Virus record (IMG/VR): IMGVR_UViG_3300044846_000719
Location: 1 to 64,000 of that record
Length of the DNA stretch: 64,000 bases
Reading direction: 5' to 3' (one strand)
Origin: a virus
Part shown: positions 52,501 through 60,507 of the stretch, in pieces
Layout: every line of letters begins with the position of its first letter
Numbering within the stretch: the stretch's first letter is position 1
Program-made: the position numbers and the translations under genes
The notes under the pieces: generated by a model
Seen by the model: the letters and a program-made list of their open reading frames with translations, nothing else
Told to the model about the DNA's origin: nothing
Database searches by the model: none

Positions 52501-54634
52501 GTTTAAAAGGATTAGCACCATACTTATCATTTAGTATTTCATTACTTTCAGATAATAGATCTATTCTATCAAGAACTTCTTTTATTTTAACTGATTTGCT
52601 TTCTCCAGATAAATTAAAAGCTTGTTTAAATTCTTCATCAGATAACTGACCAAGTTTCTCAACATAATCTCTTACCTCACCAAGTTTACCAGTTTGGGCT
52701 AATGCAATTAGTTTATCACCAGTACTAATATCCTGAGTTACAGCTTCAAACAATGCCTCATCTTTGGCATCTTGATATTCTAACTTCTCACCTCTTTCAG
52801 CAGCTTCTTCCATCTTCTTCTGAATGTTTCTCTGAGATACCATATTGGCATCACTATTAGAGAAATCAGCAAATGGATTTGCTAAAGTTGCATTAAGAGT
52901 ATTTTTTGTTTTAGTAAGTAATTCTTTCTTTTGATTAGCGTATTCAGTATAAGCTGTTTTATCAGTTAAGTATTGGAAAGTCTTTGGTAATGTCTTATAC
53001 ATAAAGTTACCAAATGGACCGGCTACACCACCCATTAAGAAACCAGATAAGAAAGTCTCCATACCTTGAGCAGAGAATACTTGTCTATCCATTGCTTCTT
53101 TCATAGAAGCATTCATATAGTTCTTATGAATTAAAGAAGGATCTCTAAAGGTATCAATGTAATATTTCTTTAAACCATCAGATAATGTTTCCTGTGCTAA
53201 TTCCTGAAAACCTTCTGAGAAGTTTGCAGTAGTGTATCTGATACCTTTACCTAGTACATTCTTTGCAAATTCTTTAGGAGAAACAAATGGTTGAGCTAAT
53301 GTTTTACCAATTGTCTTCTCAGTATATTGCATGGCGCCTTTAAAGCCACCTTTTGCAGAAACTTTAATTAAGTCATCAGCAATTGTACCGGCACCCTCTT
53401 GCATGACATTCTGCAAAGGTTTGTAACCTTTAAAGATATTATCAAAAGTAATTTTGTTAGTAAAGTATAATAATGGTAAATTCTTAAACTCTGCTTCAAA
53501 TCCGGCTTTATTTCCCTGATCTAAAATATCCTGATGCTCTTTACCTTCAGGAAGCATAAAATTATTGTTCATTCTGTAATCATCAATGAGTGTATTATAC
53601 ACTTCATCTCTAACCATAGAACCTTCTAACTTACCCTCTGATAAAGCAGCATTAAGATTACGTACATCTCTATAGAATGCACCAAAGTACTTAGCTGTCT
53701 TAGCTGCATTATCTAATCTATAAATTGCATTAGCTCCAGTATTCAATCCTTTGATTGCAGTGTATGCTTCAAAAGTATTTTCTAATGGATTAATAAACTT
53801 ACCGGCAGAAGTAAAAAATGTTCTAGCTGAACCGGCTTGATCTAAACCTTTTAAAAAGTTTCTAGTAGCTGTAGCCATCTCACCAATTCTAGATACCTTA
53901 CCTAGATTCTGTGCAGTTCTACCAACAGCAAGAGCTGCCGCACCACCACCAGTACCAACTGTAAGAGCACCTAATGCTAATTCTTCTAAAGCAATTTCAG
54001 ATAATAAACCTACTGTATAACCAGAGTTAAGAATTAAGTTGTTTGCAAAACCTAAAGCACCACCCTTACTAGTCATACCAATCTCAGCAGCTTTACTATA
54101 CTCTTCACCAGCACTATCAAATAATTTAGTTGGATCACCACTAATTACATCACCAAGTGATTCAAATGTAGAGGTAAAACCTGTGGTAAATAACTTACCA
54201 AACTGACCAAACATCCTGCTGTATTCATCTCCCCATGAAGCATTTTGATTATACAATCCTTCATTATCTCTAAATGGAGAGAAACCTAAATCTTTAAACT
54301 TAGGGTGATTATAATATCTTTCGTAATTAGTTTGTGATTTACCAAATGCAATTGGATTTCTATAACCTGGAAGTTGTGATTCACTAGCTTTTTGACCAGC
54401 ATCAGTAAGCATACTATTAAAAGAATCCTGATCTGATATTGCTTTATTTACATGAACACCATTATAATAAGATGTTGATGGTCCTCCTATTGAGGATAAA
54501 TCAGCTGGTATTAAATTATTAATTACTGTTCCCGCCATTCCCCAATCTACTGGAGAGCTCATGGCGTCTAAAGGATTAGTTGCACCCATTAGAGAAGAAT
54601 CGTCTCTTCCTAAAAAATCTAAATTTTCAGACAT
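40571..54634 (-). CDS. Giant polyprotein containing crAss-like virion RNA polymerase
   Basis: This is a 4,687-aa protein of roughly half a megadalton. SGADFDIDKLYIA places the DFDID catalytic aspartates at 3578-3582, as in crAss-like virion RNA polymerases. ADAQMW (3109-3114) and ASKGKK (3235-3240) upstream may mark the other double-psi barrel. A zinc site HEAFH (2089-2093), with a later EEYLADKF, fits the metallopeptidase domain of polyvalent proteins. The N-terminus (RYYNHPKFKDLGFSPFRDNE) is a segment found in crAss-like large proteins. One frame covers 14 kb without a break. Confidence 0.85.
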   Translation of the reverse strand: MSENLDFLGRDDSSLMGATNPLDAMSSPVDWGMAGTVINNLIPADLSSIGGPSTSYYNGVHVNKAISDQDSFNSMLTDAGQKASESQLPGYRNPIAFGKSQTNYERYYNHPKFKDLGFSPFRDNEGLYNQNASWGDEYSRMFGQFGKLFTTGFTSTFESLGDVISGDPTKLFDSAGEEYSKAAEIGMTSKGGALGFANNLILNSGYTVGLLSEIALEELALGALTVGTGGGAAALAVGRTAQNLGKVSRIGEMATATRNFLKGLDQAGSARTFFTSAGKFINPLENTFEAYTAIKGLNTGANAIYRLDNAAKTAKYFGAFYRDVRNLNAALSEGKLEGSMVRDEVYNTLIDDYRMNNNFMLPEGKEHQDILDQGNKAGFEAEFKNLPLLYFTNKITFDNIFKGYKPLQNVMQEGAGTIADDLIKVSAKGGFKGAMQYTEKTIGKTLAQPFVSPKEFAKNVLGKGIRYTTANFSEGFQELAQETLSDGLKKYYIDTFRDPSLIHKNYMNASMKEAMDRQVFSAQGMETFLSGFLMGGVAGPFGNFMYKTLPKTFQYLTDKTAYTEYANQKKELLTKTKNTLNATLANPFADFSNSDANMVSQRNIQKKMEEAAERGEKLEYQDAKDEALFEAVTQDISTGDKLIALAQTGKLGEVRDYVEKLGQLSDEEFKQAFNLSGESKSVKIKEVLDRIDLLSESNEILNDKYGANPFKPELYKAGSTERRNEEINFRAWENSKRMVMYHMFTNTRAIERRNTLLETAKASGALKNMAASDFDILFSDNSLNRELDILDIELSQVGEITDLALKKDMDNKAKKRELLKSFKEQYDLNLKKDGTYDKRKVSNLYKKYVNYIKFANEKDGNPAYIQDTVLENTFDQLFDYKVLDLRSQLLEQSINYLLDPVRFKELTERTSKVLTEAFEQRKKDVTSSDVYEKHIEMLEKNNVLATLQGMGVLVDPDQGVEFAKTGKIPTTFYHDSVIGAVKPTDEIYRDIMVVFEAYKQIKEAEEKRAKTEKTAKSNDFGTDTTEDEEDPGSEDIEDVSEFTQTVVRRAYDDYLKSLREVEVPISFEEFVVTKKGAGIINAITTLEAAYDAITDEAKPEFTEWLRANARTPLVYDTLNKNNVTFSDIFIQQRDENQYNKDVLQEGESIVSAGYNGVFITKINGIVNGVKTEVYFVKTNDGELAINNTDRPIEFSKLEADAFFNLEDAQIAQKAIGDYLAKNKKQFVFDNTPLVNGQIISDNKNNEYIVLSYPAEIAAGSNLKLKNVKTGAILPIPSFAGFKLERAPIEKKQYTSRLDDINTLNRAWGKRIGDESQKDATARLSNLLRDTPIEQLQEGLSIRFTNLNKSPQRYDYIRLPDQKENQSAGFFTDSYAIALVLNGEEIGYLPNPTSFQFLDTQGNPISIDRINADRVKQAFYLKDGKYPQAVTKIKGDYRNKIALLNYLKSKLGKNTSVEIPYEDLKKVAKINVGFGSYDLLYNTEARPKFSELSSNTINGAIYVINKENKYNKGSIITIPGSPISDIDIDILESTEKEIDAVRYNDAGVDGLLKYGRYVAVVKLPNGKIRFVELTTPVLSNEDLNTFVSDIKARIELTKKENVNAEEKIEAEEYNDIWNKENINNKLFIALPLKERGKFLNLYVSPSGSLVIDFINKNNGFNTKKFIDNPEFNTFSELLTLINSSIKEYDAEQKAENTKMNLVLTGRSFKAALPKTINTLQVLDMEASVGPNVVKNVSVYVTMLESASDVQADPLLVKVSNEDRSSTDVDINNLDLSNAPAGSAFNPDLLRGVAPVNPSVVSAQPTDARADIEKTEYGTISGSRPLSEIAGEDAKYYNLGNNIFAVVFDNDKIAAVVDKNYEVNGKYIAEKAFGKDGKFTPPNEKNVELTAKANNQDAALRIERLNNATKKLNELAATTQLSTKPIQVSSADALTRVLAAQQSIPQQIKQLQAQVDTKTDEVNDRLRAEKLAEKGELTTADKKEIRIQAENSPEVLAIKGQIEVLSKGMGLKVVAAGYTESDITNLTEFLTWAQNNLPDFVTVEDLNTLKTNLYNGGKTVGAFVSSLSNVAGNVEVNGTIYTSASSPFKYHEAFHAVFRLLLSDAQISRYLTIAKKELRDQLRKEGKSFSLAKEEMRLLNPLYAAMSESALEERMYEEYLADKFEEWKINKKTETNYVNKGLFARIVEWIKKVFSRFGKNELNSLFDNIDAGKYRNSKVVTNRFTDSPFDISEPVLKAIKIGTDIIEDSTFAAEGEVNYIKVDKYLPEQEGTRLSATVAAIYNNKLKDATKETNTDELLDSVLDIYEELYNPNLDQYVDLDTATLNKLKEYKLIFSKIENRNILKESVREHLAILGIKETNEANEDEERKLLLGDKAAFNYTEGAASVGGFGSLSMFLRSWISTITYQAADEFGNKQFLDGTPYVQSVDGSTVYNGILQAIAGTEDTEEILLKLNLYKDRNFESGKVIEEFFIQTGVTFDEDGNVNLENVKNSYLFQSFIKGFGQHAVDYLFINKDTKKQITNIISANRKDSGKVQFDQWSQAYSNVYESKLTPELKKKATTVLKNLRNAMEPTKKYTDDKLVNITNKLSVDLMEVLGISLSGMYLSYSIVNMIDTSKLTPQQLTLFNLYSGVKPIDREDIDKIKNLIETEENPFINLEYDTEVDTETGDIVKETEILSGGATTRLYNIAKANTVFDESVYATSWKNAENKLVYVHQLPSYHLVKMNEIKKAGAIDKLLEDQFLRDNFLLNNPNFKDILNLINVKRIDGQKVSSLIETGEGDIIENKELEVNRREGSTYGSYTPEEFITTLIDLYSAGEIREVNKKKFADSFHLIRVLEASNTGNIVNLPIVKAVKKVNDNNIITDEAKNAILSFVEQEYNRIRRVATEETDEEIYDYNTGKMRGLTLFKTDKLLTEDFKNDLEEQAKKNLPLTDSQKNQIKAEAINTLLKEVDAIIELLKLENVIKVNDENKITDSAISGFLTKGFKIIKKEADSKKSKTLKKVKDDVKNSLYNIKDNDYRYNLIQIYLNDFINTTAINQLMHGDHALSFKDTVDEIKRARGSNATGSNISSAIKDEKLGIMHAFKTAHVVTIADPKFTANFAGGKKDKADAQMWMTVKALRYTSHGLGKLSPILNELLNKIEKGEAVTGDFFFGNAKTKGAISFNAVTNSIKLVYFDGQTYIKTSGVVLTKELTSYGKNFQYALPGKEELHSLRNTLEAYEKDRETVSLAIPVSASKGKKVNVANDVYSITDRNFIETDTKYWRLQLENPSNKIIITDTTQIKTIITTEQKDDTPVDFMGTEITVGDLKEIYKKASINRVKVNYIGKRNAIFTLDTGFDEVRKSIAAGSVTPKLAAFQRYAIETLKSSAGDAQMIEFFELDEQGEPKYDLNSPITIDKFVELFLSYFSKGVLSEKIPGHSVALMSDFGMKQLKKVLELDENGQPKRWEIVRVEEFKTNPSKYGTPKTQADLENRTYNDLQVGDYYVDDLRHNVPEYDENGKITGYFTEFIMPAHFKELLSFIKPGDKIPDAIAKMFGVRTPSQDKHSAVALKLVDFMPVYYGSTAIFPQELIEISGADFDIDKLYIAIQEWLVENGEFKAYGSGTTKTEKFNQFVKYQFSKNKEFRKTYNDYYQAFQKEANEFKDYAVDYLDELDIIDENATTLDLDKKEIIEATLKALNLPADVDEYNTKVEKLGYEPYQGALNNTIVNARIALLNNTDMVTAEEGKIPKAFQVATVQPLKDIVKSFTERFPELRDQLEEGRYNVDTLLGKYYGFRNNKEGSRNIGAAVNALLVYTVVNPYKIKIRKTNSYTDETGEKIDLTNLRFKLNGKEFDTYGETQAYNPETGQYDGERIMFILSALVSAMTDNAKERLAAKLGLNIDSLGIVANMIAQGVSLDDSILFINQPIIHEFYKRLRTNKSSYAKDSERIKGKTAIIKELMDEYKVTEVPSNITTADLEEGIRRNIAAVQIAVLNNFKVLIGQSDAMMSLSSILKLNKGLPNKDLTEFDEIYNKAVDLGLEMNDKEFEVSSIPFDVRALLRNSDNTFGFNFTVYREIKSLMGSVMLNRTPVVNRLRDIVIANTDVNFRDRKNFKNTLDKNLISFFAIKAYVNILKKGGYNRALASLNNGMIYDQTASTLPENMDNVTDVVKKLRELSPNNYFVNKFLFAITAGNRANKDAINKVEFNNWTKLSKLQVNKIQYSFMELYTNELTRPYAIDLFHYLLVKDGGQFKSGSFIRIMPNFMFEMILNSSASAVTALKGQADDRLVVKTFGVNLNELYNEFVRGFLQSSSVTFFTKNIRSKISKNDQLNELKKDLNIASGVELKSPMVIANDKLEVNVFKNTEFEKEMIPLGDVSNYKGDEMIVDSKGNYQIVQPMISLPGPSKLTEEGKKLYRYNLKYLKALGFILANKDEKTQIGFPLVIKIVEFSDKSKLITYYKLTTVKRDRVDNKENLADLIQPGDVYAFGVSAEYEKFISTGSKKQFASGFVIPGNLPTSTQLFANRKNKDVFNNPGAMPDTNIDKLIDDQAANIDKQLGNIDLSNAPANINSTLASNGIQAKTVGKKIVYEKDGKPYETDAKSPAELAKTLTPKAQEPEIGDVEAMLANVPAAAFNPAIGAMFKARTDYPVLSEFFMELTDEQKDKIKQDLNITSLVNFVDQYKDYVKTNGGDQNSFVEQIKKCYL

Positions 54635-54655
54635 TTGTTAAATAAGTTTTTAAAG

Positions 54656-57394
54656 TTAACGTAATATATTTGGATCTCTTATACCTTTTGCCGCAACAGT
54701 TGCTTTTTTCTGTCTAGCATTCTTCTCCGCATATCCATTTAATATTTTGTTCAAGTTGTTATAATATGTAGTGTATCCACCATCAGCTGCTGGCATAATA
54801 GGATCTTGGTTAACAGAGATACTCTCCGTTAAATTACCTAAATTATCTACACTATATGCAAATCCAGAAGATACTAATGCTCCACCAGGTAATTCAGTAA
54901 GTTTTATATTACCACCGTAAGGAACATTTAAATCAATAGATTTAGTAGGGCTGGCATTAATCCTTACTTTAATAGGATCAATTGATGTAGCCATACCACG
55001 TTGAATATTCATATCATTTTCTGTAGGAATTTGAATAGTAATCTTACCACCGGCAGCCTGAATATTTTTATATTCCTCGCTTTTTTCATCTAATCTCTCT
55101 AAAGCACTCTTAGGTACTGTAATAGTATATGAAGAAATATTAGGATTACCAGCAGTAGCTCTTTGATATTGTACATCAGTTACATAACGATTCTCACCTT
55201 TTCTATCAGTATTAGCACTTAAGAATGTATTTTCAATTAAACCTTTAATTTCTCCAGAAGGACTTTCTCCAATCTCTGTAGCACCTTTACCATAAGATAC
55301 TGTAATACCTGCAGGATTTCTATAATAACTATTAACCAATGATTGTAACTGACCAGTTGCTATTGGATTATTAACCGAAGGATCATATGTAATAGTAGTG
55401 GCTCCAACGTTCATTAATCCGGTACCCATACCAACTTGTCCAGAACCATATAAATCATTGTAGACACTATATACAGATCCTTTTTTGCTACCGTAATATT
55501 GACCTAATTCTTTTTTGATATTAGCATACTCACGTTTAGCATCATTCTCTAATATTTCATTAATGGGTTTAGCATAACTGTCATTATAGGTATTAGTACC
55601 CATACCAAATGAACTTCCACCATATACAATACCTCTATCACTACTATTTAAAGTGGCTTTTCTTTTAGCTACATAGTCAGCAACATATTGATCTTCAGTT
55701 GCAATCTTACCATCCTTAACAAAACCATCAAGATTAACAAAAGATCCTTTAGCACTCTTAAACTGATCAGTACCTTTCCAGTTATTAAATGTATTTAATA
55801 GATCTGAATTAAATTTACTTTCTACTTGATTAATAGCACCAACTGTTTGAGTAATATTCTGCCACTCATTCATAAATCTTGGATCTCTACTTAAAGCACC
55901 AGCTCTAATTTTTTCATCAAACTTGCCATACATGCTTGCAATCTTACTAGCATTTGCAGGATCCTGAGCTTTTGCAGCTAATTCAGCAGGACTAATTTGT
56001 TTACCATCCCACTCAATTGGCATATTACCAGATTTAGCAGAAGCTAACCCAATTAACTGAGCCATGTTTTGAGATACTTGTGTTTTAGCAGTAAGCAAAT
56101 CTTTTTGATTGACATCAATTGCTTCACCTAAATCAATATCACCACCAGCTGCTGTAGGTATAGTAATTAAACCTTCTTGTGACATTGGTGCTTGATCTAA
56201 CTCTTTTTTATATCTCTCTAATTCTTTAGCATGTTCATGTCTGATATTCTCCATAGCAATTGGATTAATTTCATAATCAACATCCATTTTAATTTGAGAA
56301 CCTGTAACTGCAGCATTTCTAAAATCCTTATCCATAAGAATTTTTGTCTTAAGCATTCTAGCTTTAGCTACATAATCACTCTCGGCATTTATTTGCTCAT
56401 TATCAAAATCAACATTTCTTTTTGCTGTATGTAATAATTCTTTCTCTCTAAGATTAGCAATATAACGTTTGTGATCATCAGAACCGGGTACAATACCCTC
56501 ATTCTTAATCATCTCTTCAGTAGACAAAACAACACCGCTTATAGTGCTATAGTCATCATTAAGTTTTTGATTATACTTCTGCCATTCTTTAGGCAATGTT
56601 TTCATTATCTCATCTGCATAAACTGCTGCAGCTTGTTCTTTAGTTCCATAAAGCGGAGTATTCTTTTCTATGAAATTATTATAATCTACATATGCCTCTG
56701 TGTTATATATTTCTTTTATCTGAGGATCATTGCCCATAATAGAAGATAAATACTGATACATAGGAGTTATTGCAGCTGCACCATTTTGATACTTAACTAT
56801 CCAGTTGCCTTCAAAAGAAGTTTTCTTGATATCAAATCCAGCGTCCTTTAAATACTTTTGAGCTACATCATGCACATTAACAAATGGTACATATCTAGCA
56901 GCACCCATATTTAATGCTTGTTCATCTGATGCTTCAGCAAAAGCTTTTCTTTGATACTCTAAAGCTTTAACACCGGTATCCCAATATTTACCACGTAGTT
57001 CTTTATCTTCTGAATCTCTATATGATTGAGCATTACCTAATTGATTATTAAACTGCTTTGTCCAAACCATATCTTTAACCATATTTTTATCTTCATAAAA
57101 TGGTTTAAATACAGCTGCAGCAATATCTACATTCTGTGGTAATGATAAATCTGTAGAGGATATTTTTTTAATATTGTTCTCTGCAGCTTTAAAAAATTCG
57201 GCACGTCTCTCTTCATTAGAACCTCTAGTTAATGGAGAATTCAGAACGCTACTATATATACTATTGATTTGATTAAACGCATTGTCATAAGCATTCTGCT
57301 TATACTGCAATGAGTTCATCAAAAAACTATAATCTGGTTGAAAAGGTGTAATCTCCGGAATCCTATCCGTAACACCTTGTATATAGGTTGCCAT
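54656..57394 (-). CDS. Large virion or cargo protein, 912 aa
   Basis: This is a long, mostly helical, polar protein (for example NNQLGNAQSYRDSEDKELRG) with no signal, membrane helix or catalytic motif that I see. Its place directly before the RNA polymerase gene and behind its own promoter (57416) suggests that it is packaged with the polymerase. In crAss-like phages, large helical cargo proteins are held in the capsid and ejected with the genome. No direct family match by eye. Confidence 0.6.
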   Translation of the reverse strand: MATYIQGVTDRIPEITPFQPDYSFLMNSLQYKQNAYDNAFNQINSIYSSVLNSPLTRGSNEERRAEFFKAAENNIKKISSTDLSLPQNVDIAAAVFKPFYEDKNMVKDMVWTKQFNNQLGNAQSYRDSEDKELRGKYWDTGVKALEYQRKAFAEASDEQALNMGAARYVPFVNVHDVAQKYLKDAGFDIKKTSFEGNWIVKYQNGAAAITPMYQYLSSIMGNDPQIKEIYNTEAYVDYNNFIEKNTPLYGTKEQAAAVYADEIMKTLPKEWQKYNQKLNDDYSTISGVVLSTEEMIKNEGIVPGSDDHKRYIANLREKELLHTAKRNVDFDNEQINAESDYVAKARMLKTKILMDKDFRNAAVTGSQIKMDVDYEINPIAMENIRHEHAKELERYKKELDQAPMSQEGLITIPTAAGGDIDLGEAIDVNQKDLLTAKTQVSQNMAQLIGLASAKSGNMPIEWDGKQISPAELAAKAQDPANASKIASMYGKFDEKIRAGALSRDPRFMNEWQNITQTVGAINQVESKFNSDLLNTFNNWKGTDQFKSAKGSFVNLDGFVKDGKIATEDQYVADYVAKRKATLNSSDRGIVYGGSSFGMGTNTYNDSYAKPINEILENDAKREYANIKKELGQYYGSKKGSVYSVYNDLYGSGQVGMGTGLMNVGATTITYDPSVNNPIATGQLQSLVNSYYRNPAGITVSYGKGATEIGESPSGEIKGLIENTFLSANTDRKGENRYVTDVQYQRATAGNPNISSYTITVPKSALERLDEKSEEYKNIQAAGGKITIQIPTENDMNIQRGMATSIDPIKVRINASPTKSIDLNVPYGGNIKLTELPGGALVSSGFAYSVDNLGNLTESISVNQDPIMPAADGGYTTYYNNLNKILNGYAEKNARQKKATVAAKGIRDPNILR

Positions 57395-57415
57395 ACTTTA
57401 CATTACAATATACTA

Positions 57416-57423
57416 CAAATTTA
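57416..57423 (-). promoter_or_regulatory. -7 promoter element for the RNA polymerase unit
   Basis: The minus strand reads TAAATTTG, fitting TAnnTTTG, 21 bases before the ATG of the 912-aa gene. No clear -33 TTTG is seen. It would let the 912-aa, 4,687-aa and 1,763-aa genes be expressed as a separate transcript of about 22 kb. Confidence 0.45.
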
Positions 57424-57451
57424 CAGGGTTTATTAAACTTATAAAAGTTAA

Positions 57452-60400
57452 TTAGTTATCATTTAAACCAAAGAATTTAGCTAGTCTATCAGCATCAACC
57501 TCTTTTTTAGATTTGTTACGATTGTTAGCTAATTTCATAGCTACCTCATATTTATCTTTAGGAGATAATGCTTTAAAGTATGGATCTTCTTTTTCTAAGT
57601 CAGAAATAAAACTAGATAATCCAGCTTTACCAGATTGTGTAGATGAACCAGAAAACTGTCTTCCGGCAGGATTAAAGTTTAACATACCACCAGTTCTAGG
57701 ATCAATCATATAATCAGAGACAAGACTATTCATAACTTGTGTTTTAGCTCTATTAGTAAATGCAGGAACTAAACCACTCTGTACAAGATTAGTGTTGGCT
57801 TGATTTACAGAGTTATCATATTGTTGACTAGCAATAGCAAGTCCAGCTAAATAATCCTGAGTACTTTTTTGATTAGCTAATTTACCCTGATTGGTTATTT
57901 GCTTATTAGCTTGTTCAAATTGATTAGCTACACCAACGTTTAAGTTATTATATCTAGCTTCAATGTTAGCAGCATTAGCTAAACCCCTACCTTGTAGATC
58001 TGAGAATCTTGCATTAAATGCTTGTGGTCCAGTAAACTGTGCTAAATTCTGAGCAGCAATGTTAACCATCTCAGCATTATTAGCTAACTCTCTGTTAGGA
58101 TCATAATAAGTAGGCTTCATAAGTTCTGGCTCATACTGACTCATTGTAGGATTGTACTGATTAATATTTAATCTATTAGCTAATCCTAATCCAGTATTCA
58201 TAACATCCTGAATATAAAAATCATTACGTTTATATTTTGGAGTAGTATCTATATCTTCTTGATAATAATTATATCCTCCTTCTTCTGGTTTTGGTTCTGG
58301 TTCTTTTCTTAATTTAGCAATCTGTCTATTAGAAGTATTACCAAAAACAGCATCTTCCTCACTAACATTTAATTTTCCTAAATATGATTTCTCATCTGTA
58401 ACTCCTTCAGGTGTCCATCTAAATCGTTTTAATTTTGTAGAAATTACAGGATCATTACTTATAGAAAGTTTACCAAGAATTTGATATCCTGATTGCCATT
58501 TGGCAATTTCTGGTTTATCTAAAGGATTAAGACCTAACTTTTTAATAGCTGCCTCATATACAACATTTTCTTTACCAAACTTTTTAACTCTATCCCAGTC
58601 TTCACTATTTAAAATATCTTCAGGATAATTTGCTGTAAGAGCATATGCATGACGTTGGTTTTCAAGATAATTTTTAACAAATTCATCAGAGCTTCCTGTA
58701 AATTTATCTTTAGGATGCGCATTGTTATAATCAGTTAGCAATCTTTCTTTAATTACTGGATCTTCTAATGTTGTTTTAAGTTGATCATAGTCAGCTGTAT
58801 AATCACCATATTGTCCTATAAGAAGATCAGCACCAAGAACTGGGTTATAATTTTCAATCTCAGATAGAACAGAATATTCTGTTGCACCTGGTGCAGCAAC
58901 TGGTGCTCTTTGTGCAGGACGAGGTTGATTTATAACAGGAGTTTGTATTCTTTGTTGAACTGGAGGCATAAACTGATTAAATGCTCCTGACACATTACCT
59001 AAGTTAAAACCAGTTTGAGCTTTAGGCATACCACCATACATTGCAGTTTGCATACCTTCTGATGGATTAACCGGCATCATATCTTGAGGATTAACTCCAA
59101 TCTTCTGTAAGTAAGGATGTGCAATACTAGGAATACCTTGTGGGAATCCTTTCATCTCTTCTTGTATAAGAGCTAATTGACCTAACTTAGTTGTATAGTT
59201 ATCAAGCATTCTTTGAGCAGTTACTTTTTCAATAGTATCAGAGTTAGGATCTGCTAATATTTTTCTATATGTAGGATCATTTAAATTAAACTTCTTAGAG
59301 ACATCAGCAATTACATAACCTTTCTTACTAGGATTTAATCCAAGCATGTCTTGATAATCACTATTTTTTATTTTCATGCTCTTTTGTTTTGTAAAAATAA
59401 AAGATCCTTCAGGAGCTTGATTACCATCTAATGGTACACCACCTTCAGCATTTGGATCTTTACTATGATTAGGTCCATTAATTGTATATAATTGTGGAAT
59501 ACCATCATCACCAGGTCTTACAATTGTTTCACCACCTTCAGCCTCTAATACAGCTGTAGATCTAGGTGCAGCAGTCATACTTTGATTTACAACAGTTTCT
59601 GGTTCACCTTTAGTAGCACCACTAAATATGTTCATCATATATGCTGAGTTACCATACAACTGATTAACAGCTTTAGCATTTTGAGTACCACCATATTGAG
59701 CTTGTGGCATACTTGTGATTCTTATTTTTCTTTTCATTTCTCCACCCATTTGGGCCTCTTTAAATTTACTACCAGATACATATTCATTAGGTCTAAAATA
59801 TGGACCTATACCAGGTGTGTTAATTAAATAATCTCCTTTGTTACCAGAATAGTCCTCCGGTCTTGGATTGAATAAGTTATCTGCTAGTAATTGATCTGTA
59901 AGATTTGCTTGAGCATTTCTATCTTGAATCTTTCTAGCAACAGAACTAAATACATCTGTAGTAGCTAGTAAAGCAGGACCAATATAAGGATTACCTTTTT
60001 GTTGTTGAGGTTTTGTTTTATTACCTGGTATCTGATAATCCCAAGATTGTTGTGCTGATTTTTTAAAATCACTTGGCATTTCTAATGGTGTACCCATTGG
60101 TAATCCTGGAGTTAAATTAGCTTGTCCTTGATAAACATCAGCTGGTAAAAAATTAGCAAATGATGTACCTCTTATATTAGAAACATTCTCATTTATTTTA
60201 GTTCCTGTATTAAAAGATCCTGTAGTATTTGGATCACCCTGATATACATCAGCATAAAAAGAAGGATTTGTATTTGTTTCAAAACTTGGCATTCCTACAT
60301 TGAAATTACCAGTAGTGTTTGGATTACCAGCATATACATCTGCAGCAATTGTAGGAGAAAAATATGGAAGGTCTTGAAGTGGATTACCAAACATACCTTG

Positions 60401-60502
60401 ATTCTTATACCATATGGCTTTTTGCTCTGGTGTTAAAACGATAGGAGCTTCTTTACCCGTTTGAGCTTTTGGTAAACTCTTAACCCTTACTTTTCTTTTC
60501 AT
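57452..60502 (-). CDS. Large structural/cargo protein with internal repeats, 1,016 aa
   Basis: The N-terminal part has three copies of a short repeat (ADVYAGNPNTTGNF, ADVYQGDPNTTGSF, ADVYQGQANLTPGL) within residues 53-140. The start MKRKVRVKSLPKAQTG reappears about residue 250 as MKRKIRITSMPQAQYGG. It has the segment EAEGGETIVRPGDDG, followed by NGPNHSKDPNAEGGVPL, common in virion proteins of large phages. Glutamine-rich stretches follow. It has no signal or membrane segment. A capsid-internal or ejected role is likely. Confidence 0.6.
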   Translation of the reverse strand: MKRKVRVKSLPKAQTGKEAPIVLTPEQKAIWYKNQGMFGNPLQDLPYFSPTIAADVYAGNPNTTGNFNVGMPSFETNTNPSFYADVYQGDPNTTGSFNTGTKINENVSNIRGTSFANFLPADVYQGQANLTPGLPMGTPLEMPSDFKKSAQQSWDYQIPGNKTKPQQQKGNPYIGPALLATTDVFSSVARKIQDRNAQANLTDQLLADNLFNPRPEDYSGNKGDYLINTPGIGPYFRPNEYVSGSKFKEAQMGGEMKRKIRITSMPQAQYGGTQNAKAVNQLYGNSAYMMNIFSGATKGEPETVVNQSMTAAPRSTAVLEAEGGETIVRPGDDGIPQLYTINGPNHSKDPNAEGGVPLDGNQAPEGSFIFTKQKSMKIKNSDYQDMLGLNPSKKGYVIADVSKKFNLNDPTYRKILADPNSDTIEKVTAQRMLDNYTTKLGQLALIQEEMKGFPQGIPSIAHPYLQKIGVNPQDMMPVNPSEGMQTAMYGGMPKAQTGFNLGNVSGAFNQFMPPVQQRIQTPVINQPRPAQRAPVAAPGATEYSVLSEIENYNPVLGADLLIGQYGDYTADYDQLKTTLEDPVIKERLLTDYNNAHPKDKFTGSSDEFVKNYLENQRHAYALTANYPEDILNSEDWDRVKKFGKENVVYEAAIKKLGLNPLDKPEIAKWQSGYQILGKLSISNDPVISTKLKRFRWTPEGVTDEKSYLGKLNVSEEDAVFGNTSNRQIAKLRKEPEPKPEEGGYNYYQEDIDTTPKYKRNDFYIQDVMNTGLGLANRLNINQYNPTMSQYEPELMKPTYYDPNRELANNAEMVNIAAQNLAQFTGPQAFNARFSDLQGRGLANAANIEARYNNLNVGVANQFEQANKQITNQGKLANQKSTQDYLAGLAIASQQYDNSVNQANTNLVQSGLVPAFTNRAKTQVMNSLVSDYMIDPRTGGMLNFNPAGRQFSGSSTQSGKAGLSSFISDLEKEDPYFKALSPKDKYEVAMKLANNRNKSKKEVDADRLAKFFGLNDN

Positions 60503-60507
60503 GTCAA

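Noticed and set aside
35276-57394. Many plus-strand open frames of 60-130 codons inside the giant leftward genes
   Set aside because: They are antisense shadows with odd composition (Ser/Phe/Leu/Ile-rich, no starts near promoters) lying within clearly coding minus-strand frames.
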